This document shows positions 8,849 to 17,591 of a stretch of DNA of 64,000 bases, in pieces. The position numbers were made by a program, and so were the translations under genes. Origin of the DNA: Roseibium hamelinense (lineage in GTDB: Bacteria > Pseudomonadota > Alphaproteobacteria > Rhizobiales > Stappiaceae); contig NZ_VLLF01000006.1 in assembly GCF_007830545.1 (NCBI RefSeq), positions 186,001 to 250,000 on the forward strand, written 5' to 3'. Each line of letters starts with the position of its first letter. The stretch's first letter is position 1. Under the pieces are notes generated by a model, which did not search any database, had not been told where the DNA came from, and was given only the letters and a program-made list of their open reading frames with translations.

Positions 8849-10435
8849 TTACTTCTTATAAGTCAGGAACTTGAAGTGCGGCTGATCTTCAGGCTGTACT
8901 GCAAACTCGATAGTGTCAGACATTCCCCAGTTCAGAACCTGGTGGTGCACAGGGAGGTACAGTGTGTCTTCCTTGAGCGTTTCCCAGATTTCAGCGATCG
9001 TACCATTCCGAACTTCCTGGTCGGTTTCAGAAGCAAGAGACGCAATTTTAGCGTCCAATTCCGGGTTCGAATATCCGGTTGCGTTCCAAGAACCGAGCTT
9101 GTCGGTTGTTGTGTGTGCGAGGAAATTAAAGATGTATTCCGAATCGAATGTCGGGACACCCCAGCCGAGCATGTAGAAGTCGGTTGTTTTGTTCTGGATC
9201 AGCGGGAAGTGCTGAGCTTTTGGTTTGGCGTCAAGATTCACGTTGATGCCGATCTGGCCGAGCATGCCGACAGCCGCCTGACAAATTGCTTCGTCATTGA
9301 CGTAACGGTCGTTCGGGCAGTTCAGCGTCAGGCCAAAACCATCGGCGTAGCCGGCTTCTTCCATTAACGCCTTGGCGGCCGCGACATCATAGTCGGGATA
9401 TGCGTCAAGTTCTTCCGTCCAGCCGTTGACGAATGGTGGCATAATGACCCCGGTTGGCTGCGATTGTTCGCGCATGACGACTTTCTTGATGGCATCCCGG
9501 TTGATCGCCATGTTCATCGCCTTGCGGACGCGGACATCGGCAAGTGGGTTTTTGCCTTCCACGGTGTCGTTTTCCAGGTCATCGGCGCCGAGATTCATGC
9601 CGAAGAAGATCGTACGGTTTTGCGGAGCAGTGCTCAGGGTCAAGCCATCTGTTTCACCCACGCGGGCCAGATCCTGAACCGGCACATCCTGAATGAGATC
9701 AACTTCACCGGATAGAAGTGCGGAAACACGAGTCGCGCTTTCTTGGATCGGAGTGTAGATGATTTCAGTGACTTCCAGCGGGAACTTGCCCTTGCCCCAA
9801 TAGTCCGGGTTCTGTTTCAACACTGTTTCAGAATCTTGCTTCCGGCTTTCAAGCACGTATGCGCCGGTACCGTTGGTGCTGCGCACACAAGGATTGTCTC
9901 CGCCCGCTGCGACGTCCTGTGGCTCTTCACAACCATTGGAAACTGCCCAGTCGGAGTCCATTATGAACAGGTTTGTCAGGTTGTTCGGCAAGAGTGGGTT
10001 CGGGCCATTGGTTTCGATATGAACAGTGCTGTCGTCCACCTTGCGGACTTCCTTGATCGAGGACAACAGCTCTTTCATGGCCGATGTGGGCTGCATTGCG
10101 CGATTTAGCGAAAAAACGACATCATCGGCGGTAAAGTCTTCGCCGCCATGGAACTTCACGCCATCTCGCAGCTTGAATTCCCAAACATTGGGGTTGTCGG
10201 TCGGTGCCCAGCTGGTCGCCAGCGCGGGAATGATTTTCGCTTCCATGTCGCGCTGAAGCAGCGGCTCGTAAATCTGGTGCGCGAGAGTGTGGGTCGGCCC
10301 CTCGTTCTGCGCATGCGGGTCAAGTGTTATCGAATCGCCTGCACGCGCCCAGCGCAGGGTCTCAGCATTCGCCGCGCCAATACCTGCGCAAAGTGCAAGG
10401 CTGGCAGCAGTGAGTTTAAGAAGTGACTTATTCAT
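8849..10435 (-). CDS. dppA: Periplasmic peptide-binding protein of the ABC importer (DppA-like)
   Basis: A 528-residue solute-binding protein of the SBP_bac_5 family. A Sec signal peptide occupies about residues 1-24 (MNKSLLKLTAASLALCAG, then ANAE). The mature protein has family landmarks such as LDPHAQNEG near the start, WEFKLRDGVKFHGG, LADVRVRKAMNMAINR and a C-terminal lobe with LYLPVHHQ. It captures the substrate in the periplasm and delivers it to the DppBC channel. AAGGGGAA precedes the ATG. It is the first gene of the operon and is followed by a hairpin that probably limits read-through. Confidence 0.93.
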   Translation of the reverse strand: MNKSLLKLTAASLALCAGIGAANAETLRWARAGDSITLDPHAQNEGPTHTLAHQIYEPLLQRDMEAKIIPALATSWAPTDNPNVWEFKLRDGVKFHGGEDFTADDVVFSLNRAMQPTSAMKELLSSIKEVRKVDDSTVHIETNGPNPLLPNNLTNLFIMDSDWAVSNGCEEPQDVAAGGDNPCVRSTNGTGAYVLESRKQDSETVLKQNPDYWGKGKFPLEVTEIIYTPIQESATRVSALLSGEVDLIQDVPVQDLARVGETDGLTLSTAPQNRTIFFGMNLGADDLENDTVEGKNPLADVRVRKAMNMAINRDAIKKVVMREQSQPTGVIMPPFVNGWTEELDAYPDYDVAAAKALMEEAGYADGFGLTLNCPNDRYVNDEAICQAAVGMLGQIGINVNLDAKPKAQHFPLIQNKTTDFYMLGWGVPTFDSEYIFNFLAHTTTDKLGSWNATGYSNPELDAKIASLASETDQEVRNGTIAEIWETLKEDTLYLPVHHQVLNWGMSDTIEFAVQPEDQPHFKFLTYKK

Positions 10436-10717
10436 TGTGTTCCCCTTGTGTAAAGCCGGGCCCGATTGTTCGGTTGTGTCTTATCATGACGCCCGGCTAT
10501 GCCTCTAAGGACATGTCCGATAACGGAAACTCTGAGTGAATTTGATCACAAAGCATGCCGTTGCCGGATATCCTGGCAAGTAACAGAGCCTTCCGGCTTT
10601 GCGGAGTCAAGAGGTATGTAAAAATACGAATTCTTTCATCGCAGAAACATTTTTCCCTGTGTGGCCAAATAGGAGGGAAGAAGTCTCGCGGACGCTGCGT
10701 CCGTCGGGTTTGACGGC
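10436..10717. other. Gene-free stretch upstream of the importer operon
   Basis: About 280 bases between the start of the binding-protein gene and the hairpin behind the secreted nuclease gene. It must hold the importer promoter on the minus strand. I see the ribosome-binding site next to the ATG but no -35/-10 pair or operator I would defend, and no convincing small gene. Confidence 0.4.
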
Positions 10718-10752
10718 TCACTTACTGGTGGCCATCAGCCACCAGTAAGTGA
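10718..10752 (-). terminator. Perfect 15-bp stem-loop behind the RTX nuclease gene
   Basis: Arms 10718-10732 and 10738-10752 are exact reverse complements around a 5-base loop (CATCA). It lies 11 bases downstream of the nuclease stop codon. Neither strand has a T run after the stem, so it may act as a mRNA 3'-end stabiliser or Rho-associated end rather than a classical intrinsic terminator. Confidence 0.55.
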
Positions 10753-10762
10753 AAATCTCTGA

Positions 10763-13700
10763 TCAGGCGATCACAGCGTCTTCAGCCGTTTCCAATGTCA
10801 GTCCCACAACAACCGGGTCGTGGTCGGAGGAGGCGAACACATCAGCGCTATAAAACCCAGGGTCCGTGAAACTCTGATCATAGTTCAGCAGATCAGGTTC
10901 GTCGGCGTTAATATGCCATTCGGTAAGTCCGGTGACCTGGTTGGCTAGACTGTCGCTGGCAAGCGCCTGATCAAGCGTGCCGCGCTGACCGTCAAACACG
11001 AAGCTATAGGCGTTTTGCTGGCCAACAAACACATCAATCAGATCGATATAACCGGCATCATCACGTACAGCCTGTACCGCATCTTCTTCAGCATAGGCAT
11101 TGAAGTCACCCATAAGCAGGTAATCCGCATCGTCAACGCCAATGGCAGCAAGCGCATCAGCGTAAGAGCCCTCCAGCCAGGTGATCAGTTCCCGCGATGC
11201 GTCGAGCCTGGCTTGGTTCCAGTAGGCTTGGCCGTTGGCTTGGTCAAAGTTTGGATCAACCAGAAGCGCTGTGAGAGCTGCATTCACTGCCGCCTCCTGA
11301 TCGGCTGGAATTTTGCCCTCGTCCAGCGCGGTTCGAATGCTTTCGGCCAAGTCTTGGAGGTTGCTATCTCCTTTTGATTTGAAATGGATTGATGCGAGTG
11401 TGAATGTCTCGCCGCTGTCGATTTCTTCGAAGGTAGCAACGGTCGCCGGCCGGTTGCGTTGGAAGTCACCTAGCTGATCGCTGGTCTCTACAAACGGATT
11501 TAGGGCGTCTGCGATTTGGAAAGTGGCTGCTGCCGAAGCTTCATTAAAGACAAGCATGTCGGCGTGGACCAGTCTCATTTTTGTGGTGTCATAAATGATG
11601 CCGGTCATAATGGCGTCAGTGCCCACGTAGCCAGGCTCTCCGGTTTCAAGGGGATTGACGAAAGCGTAATCCGCGCCGGTTCCCTCTGCTTGAGCCTTTG
11701 CATTGAGTGCCGCAACGAGCGTCGCAATCGCAGAACCACTTCCAAAGCCATTGTTCTCGATCTCCTGCAAGGCGATTACATCGCCGCCTGTCTCAGTGAT
11801 CGCATCAACCAGTTTTGCTGTTTGCCGATCGAGCTCGGCTTGGGTGTCTGCGCCGCGCGGGCTGAGGGTGCCTCCCGGTCCGGTGCCACCCGAAAAAGTC
11901 GTGAAATAATTTAGAACGTTGAAACTTGCGACCTGTATCGAACCGCCTACAGGTTCTGGAGTTTCGAGCCGCGCTCCTGAATTCGTTTTTTCATCAATAG
12001 ACAAGGTTCCTTCGATCAGCGCTTTGTATTCACCGAATTCAAAGGACAAGATACCTTCGACAGGCGCATCGAGCTTTGAACCCAGCCTTAAGGTCGGACC
12101 GGTTTCCGAAAAGACATCGCCGTTGCCGAGAATGCCGTCGCCGTCGTCCCCATCGGATGTGTTCACGATATACCTGTAGGTGTCCGTGTTTTGGCTCGAC
12201 ACGCCATCTGTGATCGAAAGTCGGTTGTTTTGGTTTGCCTCGGCGAGCGCAGCAACGTCTGTGGCCTCGTTTTGAGCGTCAAACAATTGGGTCGGCTGGA
12301 TTTGGTTGCCAGCGCTGATTGCGATGTCGCCGAACCGGTCGAAGTTGAAGTTCTCGACGATCGTCAACCGTTCACCTTCGATGCCGCTCGTAACGCTTAT
12401 CCGCATGCCTTCGTATTGTTCGAAATCCGTTGCCATATGCGATAATTGAATATCTGCTTGCGTGGGCAGGGCAGTGGTGCCGAGCCTCGTGATGCCGAGT
12501 GTGCCCCCCAGCCGTGTGAACCCGAAATATTCTTCGACCGTTCCCGCGACATTGACTAAATCGCCAGCCTCGACATCAGGCGTTCCGCCGGTGAAGACAA
12601 AAATGCCCTCCGATGTCCGGGCATCGTCATCCGCATCAGCGTCTTCTTCTTGCAAGAAAAATCCGTTCTCGGTCGTGTAGGTGACAACGGCCGATACCTG
12701 CACGTACTCTCCGGTCAACAGAGACGCGTCTCCGCTGCCTTGAACTTCGGAGATGAGATGCGGGGTCGGCTCGCTGGTGCCGCCGTCATCCTTATTTGCG
12801 GCACCTTTTGTATTGCCGGTTGGGCCGTTCCAGGTGCCATCCTCATTGCGCTGAAGTGACTGGCCGGCTGCAGTTGAGCTCGTTTCGCTCACCCCAATGT
12901 CAGCCGAAGCCCGTTCTGTGCCATCGAGTTCCGCCGACGTAAACGTTCCCGCATAAGACAAAAACTCAAGAACTGTTCCGTTGTCCAGCAACGCAATGCC
13001 GTCCGGCGCACCGTTCTGTATGCCGTTAGCCGGTAGCTCCCAGACATAATAGTTTAAAGCCTCGTCGGTGCTGCCGGACAGGTTGCTCACGAATTCTGTG
13101 TTGTAGACCGAGCCGTTGTTGCCATTGACCAGCAGCACTTCCAAGCCGGACGTATCGGTGCCAGCAGCCACACGGATCTCGACAAATTCTCCGGTATCGG
13201 TGCCCGAGTTGTCGTAGTGGACCTCATTGATCCGCGCCTGTACCCAAGGTGTTTCCACGATGTCTGTGACCGTGACTTCAACTGATTTCTCGTTTGAGGC
13301 ACCGTTCAGGTCGGTAGCCACCAAGGTTACATCATAGGTGTTGTCGCGGTTAGCGTCGGAGGGTGTTTCGAAATCCGGAGCGACTTTGAAACGCACTTCT
13401 CCAGTGACCGCGTCAACCGTGAGCAATTCAGAGTCCTTGCCGACCAGTGAAAATGTGATGGGATCGTCTTCAGCATCCGTCGCTGTCGCTGTGAATACAG
13501 GGTCTTCGTTGTTTTCAGTGAAGTCGTAGTGCTCTGCGATGCTAAGTTCTGGGGCATCATTTGCGCCGGTAATGCTAACGGTTACGGTTGCTGATGAAAG
13601 TCCCCCATGCTCATCGTCAATTGTATAGGCAAACGTATCGGTTGCCGTTTCCCCGGTCTTTAGCGCATCGAACAGAGTGGCTGGAGAATACGTTATGACC

Positions 13701-14311
13701 CCCGACTGAAGGTCAATGACCGCGCCTTTCTTACTCATCTTGTCGATGCTAGACAGTGCGATGATGTCGCCATCAAAATCTGCGTCGTTGGCTAGTAGGT
13801 CGGCTACAGCCAGGGTCAGTTGGGCGTCTTCCTCCCCTACAACAGCATCATCTCGCGCCAGAGCGGCGTTGTTTCTTCCATCGAGGTAGACGGTATAACT
13901 GTCCGCTTCGAAGCGGAGCGCTTCTATATTTATTAAAGTATCAGTTTCGATCAGTTCCCCCGGCACACCAACCGATGTGACGAAGGCCGTTGATAAGAAC
14001 AAGCCATTTTGTATGTTGATTTCGAAATTGAGGATCGACCCTTGAAAGCTCACGGTGTCGAAGCCTAAGCCCCCATCAATGTAGTCCGCGCCCAATCCGC
14101 CCGTAATCCGGTCGTTGCCAAGGCCGGCAAAGATCCGGTCATTTCCAGCTCCTCCATCGACCAAGTCATTTCCTAGACCGGAAAATATGGTATCGGACCC
14201 AGCGTTCGCTCTAACACTGTCGTCTCCGGCAAAACCGAAAACCAATTCTGATTGGTCTGTTCCGATAAGTTCGTCTGCGTGCGTGCTGCCCGTTAAGAAC
14301 CGAAATGGCAT
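10763..14311 (-). CDS. Large secreted ExeM/NucH-type nuclease with N-terminal RTX repeats
   Basis: A 1182-residue multidomain protein with no Sec signal peptide. Residues about 20-90 are RTX calcium-binding nonapeptides (for example GLGNDLVDGGAGNDRIF). Then come cadherin/VCBS-like domains (about 155-350, with the ANDAPELS linker), a lamin-tail domain (about 358-500, INEVHYDNSGT), an OB-like region (about 515-640) and an endonuclease/exonuclease/phosphatase domain (about 790-1175). Catalytic motifs of that domain are FNVLNYF, LQEIENN, HFKSKGD, MGDFNAY and SSDHDPVV. Such proteins degrade extracellular DNA, probably for phosphate or biofilm turnover. RTX repeats suggest type I secretion, but no exporter genes are in the window, and the repeats are N-terminal rather than in the usual C-terminal position. 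The gene appears monocistronic. Confidence 0.9.
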   Translation of the reverse strand: MPFRFLTGSTHADELIGTDQSELVFGFAGDDSVRANAGSDTIFSGLGNDLVDGGAGNDRIFAGLGNDRITGGLGADYIDGGLGFDTVSFQGSILNFEINIQNGLFLSTAFVTSVGVPGELIETDTLINIEALRFEADSYTVYLDGRNNAALARDDAVVGEEDAQLTLAVADLLANDADFDGDIIALSSIDKMSKKGAVIDLQSGVITYSPATLFDALKTGETATDTFAYTIDDEHGGLSSATVTVSITGANDAPELSIAEHYDFTENNEDPVFTATATDAEDDPITFSLVGKDSELLTVDAVTGEVRFKVAPDFETPSDANRDNTYDVTLVATDLNGASNEKSVEVTVTDIVETPWVQARINEVHYDNSGTDTGEFVEIRVAAGTDTSGLEVLLVNGNNGSVYNTEFVSNLSGSTDEALNYYVWELPANGIQNGAPDGIALLDNGTVLEFLSYAGTFTSAELDGTERASADIGVSETSSTAAGQSLQRNEDGTWNGPTGNTKGAANKDDGGTSEPTPHLISEVQGSGDASLLTGEYVQVSAVVTYTTENGFFLQEEDADADDDARTSEGIFVFTGGTPDVEAGDLVNVAGTVEEYFGFTRLGGTLGITRLGTTALPTQADIQLSHMATDFEQYEGMRISVTSGIEGERLTIVENFNFDRFGDIAISAGNQIQPTQLFDAQNEATDVAALAEANQNNRLSITDGVSSQNTDTYRYIVNTSDGDDGDGILGNGDVFSETGPTLRLGSKLDAPVEGILSFEFGEYKALIEGTLSIDEKTNSGARLETPEPVGGSIQVASFNVLNYFTTFSGGTGPGGTLSPRGADTQAELDRQTAKLVDAITETGGDVIALQEIENNGFGSGSAIATLVAALNAKAQAEGTGADYAFVNPLETGEPGYVGTDAIMTGIIYDTTKMRLVHADMLVFNEASAAATFQIADALNPFVETSDQLGDFQRNRPATVATFEEIDSGETFTLASIHFKSKGDSNLQDLAESIRTALDEGKIPADQEAAVNAALTALLVDPNFDQANGQAYWNQARLDASRELITWLEGSYADALAAIGVDDADYLLMGDFNAYAEEDAVQAVRDDAGYIDLIDVFVGQQNAYSFVFDGQRGTLDQALASDSLANQVTGLTEWHINADEPDLLNYDQSFTDPGFYSADVFASSDHDPVVVGLTLETAEDAVIA

Positions 14312-14762
14312 GATGGCTCCATATTAAACTTAAAGTAGTTAAATATGCGTCATCTATCTTGTCGTGTATGTCAAGCATGCGACAAACCTGCATTTGGTTT
14401 GCTGAGCCGCTTGAAAAAGGCTCTTTTAAACGCAGTTATTTCGGTCGGTTCCGAAGAAGGCGATCGGGCGGACATTCACGGGACGTAAAAAACGCAGAAA
14501 AAAGGCTGTATAAACAGGCCAACAGATCAAGCAGCTGATATCAAGCTGGGTCTGATGCCTTTCACTAAAGATCTTTTGGGGGGTGCAATGCGTTCAAAGA
14601 TTGTGCCCAGATTGATGACCCGGACAGTTCAGTTCAGAGAACTCCCCTGGTCTGGAAGCTTAGTTCTCTGTCCTGAGGTTGCAGGCGTTTTGCTGTGATT
14701 CTAGCCGCCAGCAACACATCCCGGAAGGACGTGTTGCCGAATAAACGCAAGCACCGTCTATA
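14312..14762. other. Gene-free stretch of about 450 bases
   Basis: Lies between the RTX nuclease gene (its upstream side) and the 3' end of the small membrane protein gene. The part next to 14311 is AT-rich with several TTAA tetramers at spacings that do not fit a CtrA box. A hairpin (arms 14711-14721 and 14727-14737, one mismatch) lies 26 bases behind the membrane protein gene. No coding frame looked real to me. Confidence 0.4.
14711..14737 (-). terminator. Hairpin behind the small membrane protein gene
   Basis: Arms 14711-14721 and 14727-14737 pair over 11 bases with one G-U-type mismatch around a 5-base loop, downstream of the stop at 14763. No T run follows on the minus strand, so assignment as a terminator is tentative. 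Confidence 0.35.
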
Positions 14763-15275
14763 TCAGCGCGCTTTTTGGCGCTCGATCACATCCAAGACTG
14801 CAACCATCACAATGCCGTAGAGCACATGCCCAACCAGGGCGACCCAGACAATCCCAGTGAAATTCAAGAAGAACGGCAGACCTGCGACCGAGGTTATGCC
14901 GCCGATGGCAAAAAGCCAAAGCCCGAAGCCGTAAATCGCGGAAGGCACGAACCAGTGCGTGTTGCCGATTACCCGCTGCCAAATCGGCGCGAAGATATAC
15001 ATCCAACCAATCGGATAGCCGATAAGTCCAACAAGGTAAAAGTGAACGAAGTAGCCGGCAAAGGCATTGTTGGGCAGTCCGAGACTACCAAGCAGGCTTT
15101 GCGCCAATCCGTGGGGGGAGAGGTTTGCAAAGCCCAAGCCGGGGCTGACAACTTGCCCCCAAAAATCAAAGGCAATAGTGGCGAAAAAGCCTGAGATAAA
15201 CATGAGTCCCAGAGTGTCAAAGTTTATCTTCGGCAAGGCCGCCGTGAGCGGGCGGTTAGTGGATAAGGCAAGCAT
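14763..15275 (-). CDS. Small integral membrane protein of unknown function
   Basis: A 170-residue protein I do not recognise. Hydrophobic segments at about residues 22-42, 70-92, 110-130 and 138-162 suggest four membrane helices. Polar residues within or beside them (FDFWGQ, VHFYLVG, NTHWFVPS) could line a pore or bind a ligand. A GGAG sits about 8 bases before the ATG. It lies 63 bases from the 3' end of the LysR gene on the same strand, but nothing shows that they are one transcript. Transport, sensing or an uncharacterised membrane enzyme are all possible. Confidence 0.75.
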   Translation of the reverse strand: MLALSTNRPLTAALPKINFDTLGLMFISGFFATIAFDFWGQVVSPGLGFANLSPHGLAQSLLGSLGLPNNAFAGYFVHFYLVGLIGYPIGWMYIFAPIWQRVIGNTHWFVPSAIYGFGLWLFAIGGITSVAGLPFFLNFTGIVWVALVGHVLYGIVMVAVLDVIERQKAR

Positions 15276-15338
15276 AATCAGTCTCCAATAGATTGAGCGG
15301 GAGGATGGTCATGGGGCTTTGAATTAAAATTTGGCTTG

Positions 15339-16262
15339 TTATGCGGTTTGCGGGGCCACGGCGTTTTTGTGCTGATGCGGTTTGCCGAAGTCGCTCCAGT
15401 CGATTGACCGACACAAACGAACGAACAAATCCACCACCGGGGTGTGGCGCCTACCCCGCTTGGTGATCACAGAAACCGTAGGTTCGATGTCCGGCTCGAC
15501 AAGCAGCCGATTTTGCAATTGCGGATGGGATGCCAGGCTTTGCGGCATGACGGCACAGCCAAGCCCGGCAATCACCATCGCCTGGATCCAGGACTCGTGC
15601 TCGCTTTTGAAACGCGAATCTATTGACCCATCGTCCTTGAAGCCGGCGGCCTCAAGAAAGGTCAGGTATTCGCAGTTGATCCGCTCAAGGTAACGCTCAC
15701 CATCCAGCGCTTGAAGCGGGACCTGATCCATATGTGCGAAGCGGTGGCCCTGCGGAAAAGCGATCACGTATTTTTCAGTGAAGAGCGGGGTCGCGGACAA
15801 GTCGTCCGAATACGCTGGCAAGGCAGCAAGAGCGATGTCGATCTCGCCGTCCTGGAGCATGTCGACAACCCTTTGGCCGGACCCCTCTCGCAAACACAAC
15901 TTGAGCTCAGGTGCCTCGCGCTGAAAGAAGTCGATGAGGCTCATCAGGCTTTCAGGTGCAATGGTGCACATGCAACCGAGTGTCAACGTCGAGTTTCGAA
16001 GGTTCTGAAAATCGAGCGCATCCTTGTGCGCAAACTCAGTGAGCGCAAGGGCTTGTTCCAGGCGTGGCAGGATGGCGCGGCCAAGCTCGGTCAGATGCGT
16101 TCTGCGGCCTTCGCGCCGGAACAAGGGGCCACCAAACTCGTCTTCCAGTTTCTTGATCGCTTTTGTGAGCGAGGGCTGAGAAACACCACATTGTTCGGCA
16201 GCGCGTGTGAAATTAAGCGTTTCTGCAACCGCGACAAAATATCTGAGCTGATGCAACTCCAT
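15339..16262 (-). CDS. LysR-family transcriptional regulator
   Basis: A 307-residue regulator when started at the ATG at 16262 (MELHQLRYFVAVAE), the canonical LysR beginning. The longer open frame to 16352 adds 30 residues with no family counterpart. The N-terminal winged helix-turn-helix covers about 1-60 (LNFTRAAEQCGVSQPSLTKA) and the rest is a periplasmic-binding-protein-like effector domain. The gene is divergent from the cupin gene 197 bases away. LysR proteins usually control the divergent neighbour, so this one probably regulates the 16460-22935 run; the effector is unknown. Confidence 0.92.
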   Translation of the reverse strand: MELHQLRYFVAVAETLNFTRAAEQCGVSQPSLTKAIKKLEDEFGGPLFRREGRRTHLTELGRAILPRLEQALALTEFAHKDALDFQNLRNSTLTLGCMCTIAPESLMSLIDFFQREAPELKLCLREGSGQRVVDMLQDGEIDIALAALPAYSDDLSATPLFTEKYVIAFPQGHRFAHMDQVPLQALDGERYLERINCEYLTFLEAAGFKDDGSIDSRFKSEHESWIQAMVIAGLGCAVMPQSLASHPQLQNRLLVEPDIEPTVSVITKRGRRHTPVVDLFVRLCRSIDWSDFGKPHQHKNAVAPQTA

Positions 16263-16459
16263 CGGACTTTTCCGTACCTTGCTTCCACGACACTCGATCA
16301 AGACAACTTGAATACATGAGAACCATGCGTGTGTCTCATAGCCTGGATGCATCGTTCCGATAGACCCTAGGGTTCTACTATCTCACTCACGCAAGGGCAA
16401 TATTCCGGTCAACGGCACTGATACGCCGGCCTAAGTCATCTGACTGTTGGAGATTTGCA

Positions 16460-16975
16460 ATGAAAAGCCCTGCGCTGTTTCTTGGAATGAGCCTCGGCCT
16501 CACCGCCGTATTTGCAGCCACTGGCGCCCAAGCCGGGAAGTGCCCGCCTGAGCATGTTCTCACCGAGCCGCGCGAAGTCGAGCGGGTTGGAACCAAATGG
16601 CTGACACGCGAGATCACTGCCAATGTAAAGCTCGCGGGCTGGCGCGACATGGGCGATTTCATGCTGCGTCAACGCCGTTTGAAGCTCGCTCCCGGCGGCA
16701 CCGTTCCGACCCATAGCCATGCCGACCGCCCGGCAATCGTGTTCCTCGCAAAAGGAACTGTGACCGAGCACAACAGCTTCTGCGCCGTTCCGATCGCCCA
16801 CCACGCTGGCGCGCCCTCCGAGGAATTCGGCGTTGGCTTCACGCATTGGTGGGAAAATACCGGCAGTGAAACCGCGACCTTCATCTCGACCGATGTCGTG
16901 CCATTTCCCGCTGACGGTACACCCTACTACGGGTGGGAGCGCGGCGTGAGCCCTGAAGCGCAATACGGTCAATAA
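16460..16975 (+). CDS. Exported cupin-domain protein
   Basis: A 171-residue protein with a Sec signal peptide (about 1-25, ending in GAQAGK). The mature part is a single cupin beta-barrel. Metal-ligand-like residues appear in PTHSHADRPAIVF (cupin motif 1), and a second motif region lies around HWWENTGSETATF. Periplasmic single-domain cupins can be metal-dependent enzymes or sensors, and no specific reaction can be named. It is the first gene of the plus-strand run divergent from the LysR regulator, with GGAG before the ATG, and is a likely direct target of that regulator. Confidence 0.82.
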   Translation: MKSPALFLGMSLGLTAVFAATGAQAGKCPPEHVLTEPREVERVGTKWLTREITANVKLAGWRDMGDFMLRQRRLKLAPGGTVPTHSHADRPAIVFLAKGTVTEHNSFCAVPIAHHAGAPSEEFGVGFTHWWENTGSETATFISTDVVPFPADGTPYYGWERGVSPEAQYGQ

Positions 16976-17071
16976 GCCCGCGTTCGCCGTGGTTTAGACA
17001 ACAGCTCAATCTCTAGCTCCGAGCGACCCAAATTTTGCTTTGGCCGCACCCTGAAAGGCTGAGTAAGCGCC

Positions 17072-17566
17072 ATGAAACAGATTTACAAGGACACCCTGTT
17101 TGCTGCTGGTTTGTCGCTGTTGATCGCGATCGGCATTGTCGCCGCCTATGTCCAGCCGGTGGCTGCCGGGTCGGATCAGCATCAGCTCGAAACCGAGATC
17201 CGTGCGGTCTATGGGGAGTTTATGGACGCCCAAAACGCCCGGGATCTTGACCGTGTTGGGTCTTTTTTCATCGACGGCCCGGATTTCCTTTGGGTGTCGG
17301 ACGGAAGGTCCGTTTGGGGCCGGAAGGCGACACTGGAGCGGATGGGCAGCTTCCAAAAAGCCGCGGTCTGGAAGGTGCACCCCGAATTGGAGCTTGCCCG
17401 CATCGTCAGGCTCGGGTCGGAATCCGCGATGATGCATTTTCCGCTTGTTCTCGAAATTGGGCAGGAAGCCAACCCGAACAGACTGGGGTTGCTGGTGAGC
17501 GCTCTGTTTGTCCGACGCGGAGAGGATTGGCGCATCGCATCGCTTTTGACCACCGGCCGGAAGTAG
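17072..17566 (+). CDS. Membrane-anchored or exported NTF2-like (SnoaL/DUF4440) protein
   Basis: A 164-residue protein. Residues about 8-30 are a hydrophobic signal sequence or anchor (LFAAGLSLLIAIGIVAAYV). The rest reads as an NTF2-like cone fold: a first helix with EIRAVYGEFMDAQNARD, then FFIDGPDFLWVSDGRSV and a final strand with LFVRRGEDWRIASL. This superfamily includes isomerases, hydrolases and pure binding domains, so the function is open. It lies 96 bases after the cupin gene and 25 before the dehydrogenase gene, and so is probably in the same transcript. Confidence 0.8.
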   Translation: MKQIYKDTLFAAGLSLLIAIGIVAAYVQPVAAGSDQHQLETEIRAVYGEFMDAQNARDLDRVGSFFIDGPDFLWVSDGRSVWGRKATLERMGSFQKAAVWKVHPELELARIVRLGSESAMMHFPLVLEIGQEANPNRLGLLVSALFVRRGEDWRIASLLTTGRK

Positions 17567-17591
17567 CTTCAGTTTCAAAGGATTTCATAAA

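Noticed and set aside
14320..14342. TTAA repeats before the RTX nuclease gene
   Set aside because: Spacings of 5 and 11 do not match a CtrA box, so no regulator is claimed.
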